Source of the DNA: Loktanella sp.
Lineage (GTDB): Bacteria > Pseudomonadota > Alphaproteobacteria > Rhodobacterales > Rhodobacteraceae
Assembly: GCA_003551805.1 (NCBI GenBank)
Contig: PUNR01000273.1
Location: 1 to 5,698 of the forward strand
Direction: 5' to 3'
DNA: 5,698 nt
The notes under the pieces were generated by a model. It saw only the letters and a list, made by a program, of their open reading frames with translations. It made no database searches and had not been told where the DNA came from. Positions 5,055-5,698 of the stretch are shown in pieces. Position 1 is the stretch's first letter, and each line of letters opens with the position of its first letter. A program made the translations under genes and the position numbers.

Positions 5055-5075
5055 ATTGGGGCCCAAAGCCCCAGT
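5055..5075 (+). promoter_or_regulatory. Stem-loop in the pufX-dxs gap
   Basis: Bases 5055-5062 pair with 5068-5075 (core GGGGC with GCCCC, loop CCAAA, three weaker outer pairs including one G-U). It is the second of four consecutive hairpins between pufX and dxs, and has no U-tract. Confidence 0.45.
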
Positions 5076-5080
5076 TCCCT

Positions 5081-5097
5081 TCCTGTTGGCTACAGGA
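5081..5097 (+). promoter_or_regulatory. Short stem-loop upstream of the terminator
   Basis: TCCTGT (5081-5086) pairs perfectly with ACAGGA (5092-5097) around TGGCT. It ends four bases before the terminator stem begins. It is short and could be chance, but its position in an array of hairpins makes it worth recording. Confidence 0.35.
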
Positions 5098-5101
5098 GAC
5101 T

Positions 5102-5140
5102 AGCGTCGCAAGCGGTTCACCCCACTTGCGACGCTTTTTT
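5102..5140 (+). terminator. Rho-independent terminator of the puf operon
   Basis: AGCGTCGCAAG (5102-5112) pairs perfectly over eleven bases with CTTGCGACGCT (5125-5135) around a 12-base loop, and the transcript then has six Us (5135-5140, the first within the stem). This is a textbook intrinsic terminator. It closes the pufQBALMX transcription unit and lies only 17 nt before the dxs start codon, so transcripts entering dxs from upstream must read through it. Confidence 0.92.
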
Positions 5141-5157
5141 ATTGCAAAGGTGCCGTC

Positions 5158-5698
5158 ATGACCCATCGCCCCAATACCCCGTTTCTGGATAGTATCGCTG
5201 GCCCCGCCGATCTGCGCCGGATGAGTGATGCGGCACTGACCAGCCTTGCCGATGATGTCCGGACCGAGGTGATCTCGGCCGTGTCGGAAACTGGTGGGCA
5301 TCTTGGGTCATCGCTGGGTGTGGTCGAACTGACCGTCGCCATCCACGCGGTGTTCGACACCCCGCGTGACAAGCTGATCTTTGACGTGGGCCACCAATGT
5401 TATCCCCATAAGGTGCTGACCGGCAGGCGCGACCGTATCCGCACCCTGCGGCAGGAAGGCGGGTTGTCCGGTTTCACCAAACGCGCCGAAAGCGAATTTG
5501 ACCCGTTCGGCGCGGCCCATTCCAGCACCTCGATTTCTGCCGCCCTTGGGTTCACCGTAGGTCGTGATCTGGGTATGCCCACGGGCGACGCGATTGCCGT
5601 GATCGGTGATGGATCGATCAGCGCGGGCATGGCTTACGAGGCGATGAACAACGCAGGGTCCGAAGGGCGGCGGCTGTTCGTGATCCTGAACGATAATG
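5158..5698 (+). CDS. dxs: 1-deoxy-D-xylulose-5-phosphate synthase, N-terminal 180 residues (3' end outside window)
   Basis: The frame is open from the ATG at 5158 to the window end (180 codons plus one base). DXS condenses pyruvate and glyceraldehyde 3-phosphate using thiamine diphosphate, the first step of the MEP pathway to isoprenoids (carotenoids, phytyl tail, ubiquinone). Visible family motifs: GGHLGSSLGVVELTVAIH (46-63) with the active-site His48, FDVGHQCYPHKVLTGR (75-90), GLSGFTKR (102-109), AAHSSTSISAALG (119-131), and the thiamine-binding GDG at 150-152 followed by NDN at 178-180. AAAGG at 5146-5150 gives a 7-nt spacer. A dxs gene (once called ORF641) follows pufX in R. capsulatus too, where it ties isoprenoid supply to photosynthesis. 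No room for a separate promoter exists after the terminator, so expression by readthrough, or from a promoter inside the hairpin region, is inferred. Confidence 0.96.
   Translation, partial: MTHRPNTPFLDSIAGPADLRRMSDAALTSLADDVRTEVISAVSETGGHLGSSLGVVELTVAIHAVFDTPRDKLIFDVGHQCYPHKVLTGRRDRIRTLRQEGGLSGFTKRAESEFDPFGAAHSSTSISAALGFTVGRDLGMPTGDAIAVIGDGSISAGMAYEAMNNAGSEGRRLFVILNDN

Noticed and set aside
4977..5157. pufC cytochrome gene or a thiamine riboswitch before dxs
   Set aside because: The gap is too short for pufC and has no CxxCH-coding frame that I can see. I also do not recognise the conserved TPP-riboswitch sequence blocks.

Overview
This window is a photosynthesis gene cluster segment from a purple, bacteriochlorophyll a-producing alphaproteobacterium of the Rhodobacter group (Rhodobacterales). 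All genes lie on the + strand in the order bchY (3' part) - bchZ - pufQ - pufB - pufA - pufL - pufM - pufX - dxs (5' part). The order and protein sequences match the bch-puf superoperon known from Rhodobacter. PufX directly follows PufM, and no cytochrome subunit gene pufC sits between pufM and dxs, so the encoded core complex is of the RC-LH1-PufX type. By eye the base composition (roughly 58-60% GC) is lower than in classical Rhodobacter species. That, with a divergent PufX, suggests a related genus of the same family (a Rhodobaca/Roseinatronobacter-like lineage is a guess, not a determination).

Layout. 1-534 is the C-terminal part of bchY. 535-619 is a spacer carrying a G/C-rich palindrome that resembles a dispersed Rhodobacteraceae repeat. 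620-2080 is bchZ. BchY and BchZ are the catalytic subunits of chlorophyllide a oxidoreductase, a late step of bacteriochlorophyll a synthesis. pufQ starts inside the bchZ stop codon (ATGA overlap). The 147-nt pufQ-pufB gap contains RNA hairpins and an uninterrupted small reading frame linking the two genes. pufB and pufA encode the LH1 beta and alpha antenna polypeptides. The 126-nt pufA-pufL gap holds a perfect GC-rich hairpin, at the place where the known puf mRNA decay-protecting hairpin sits, and a second, weaker one. pufL and pufM encode the reaction-centre subunits, and pufX the small protein that opens the LH1 ring for quinone exchange. Four consecutive hairpins follow pufX; the last has a U-tract and is a clear intrinsic terminator. 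dxs (1-deoxy-D-xylulose-5-phosphate synthase, isoprenoid precursors for carotenoids, phytol tail and quinones) begins only 17 nt after that U-tract and runs off the window.

The genes form one functional unit: pigment synthesis (bchYZ), pigment supply and assembly (pufQ), antenna (pufBA), reaction centre (pufLM), quinone gate (pufX) and isoprenoid supply (dxs). Junctions are tight: several stop codons lie in or next to the Shine-Dalgarno sequence of the next gene, and relative expression is probably set mainly by mRNA processing at the intercistronic hairpins.

I do not see an undescribed system here. The points most worth a second look are protein- and RNA-level variations: a Trp at the PufL position equivalent to Phe L181, a one-residue insertion next to the QB/iron site, shortened C-termini of PufL and PufA, an unusually long acidic repeat-bearing PufX tail, the pufQ-pufB linking frame, and the hairpin array before dxs.
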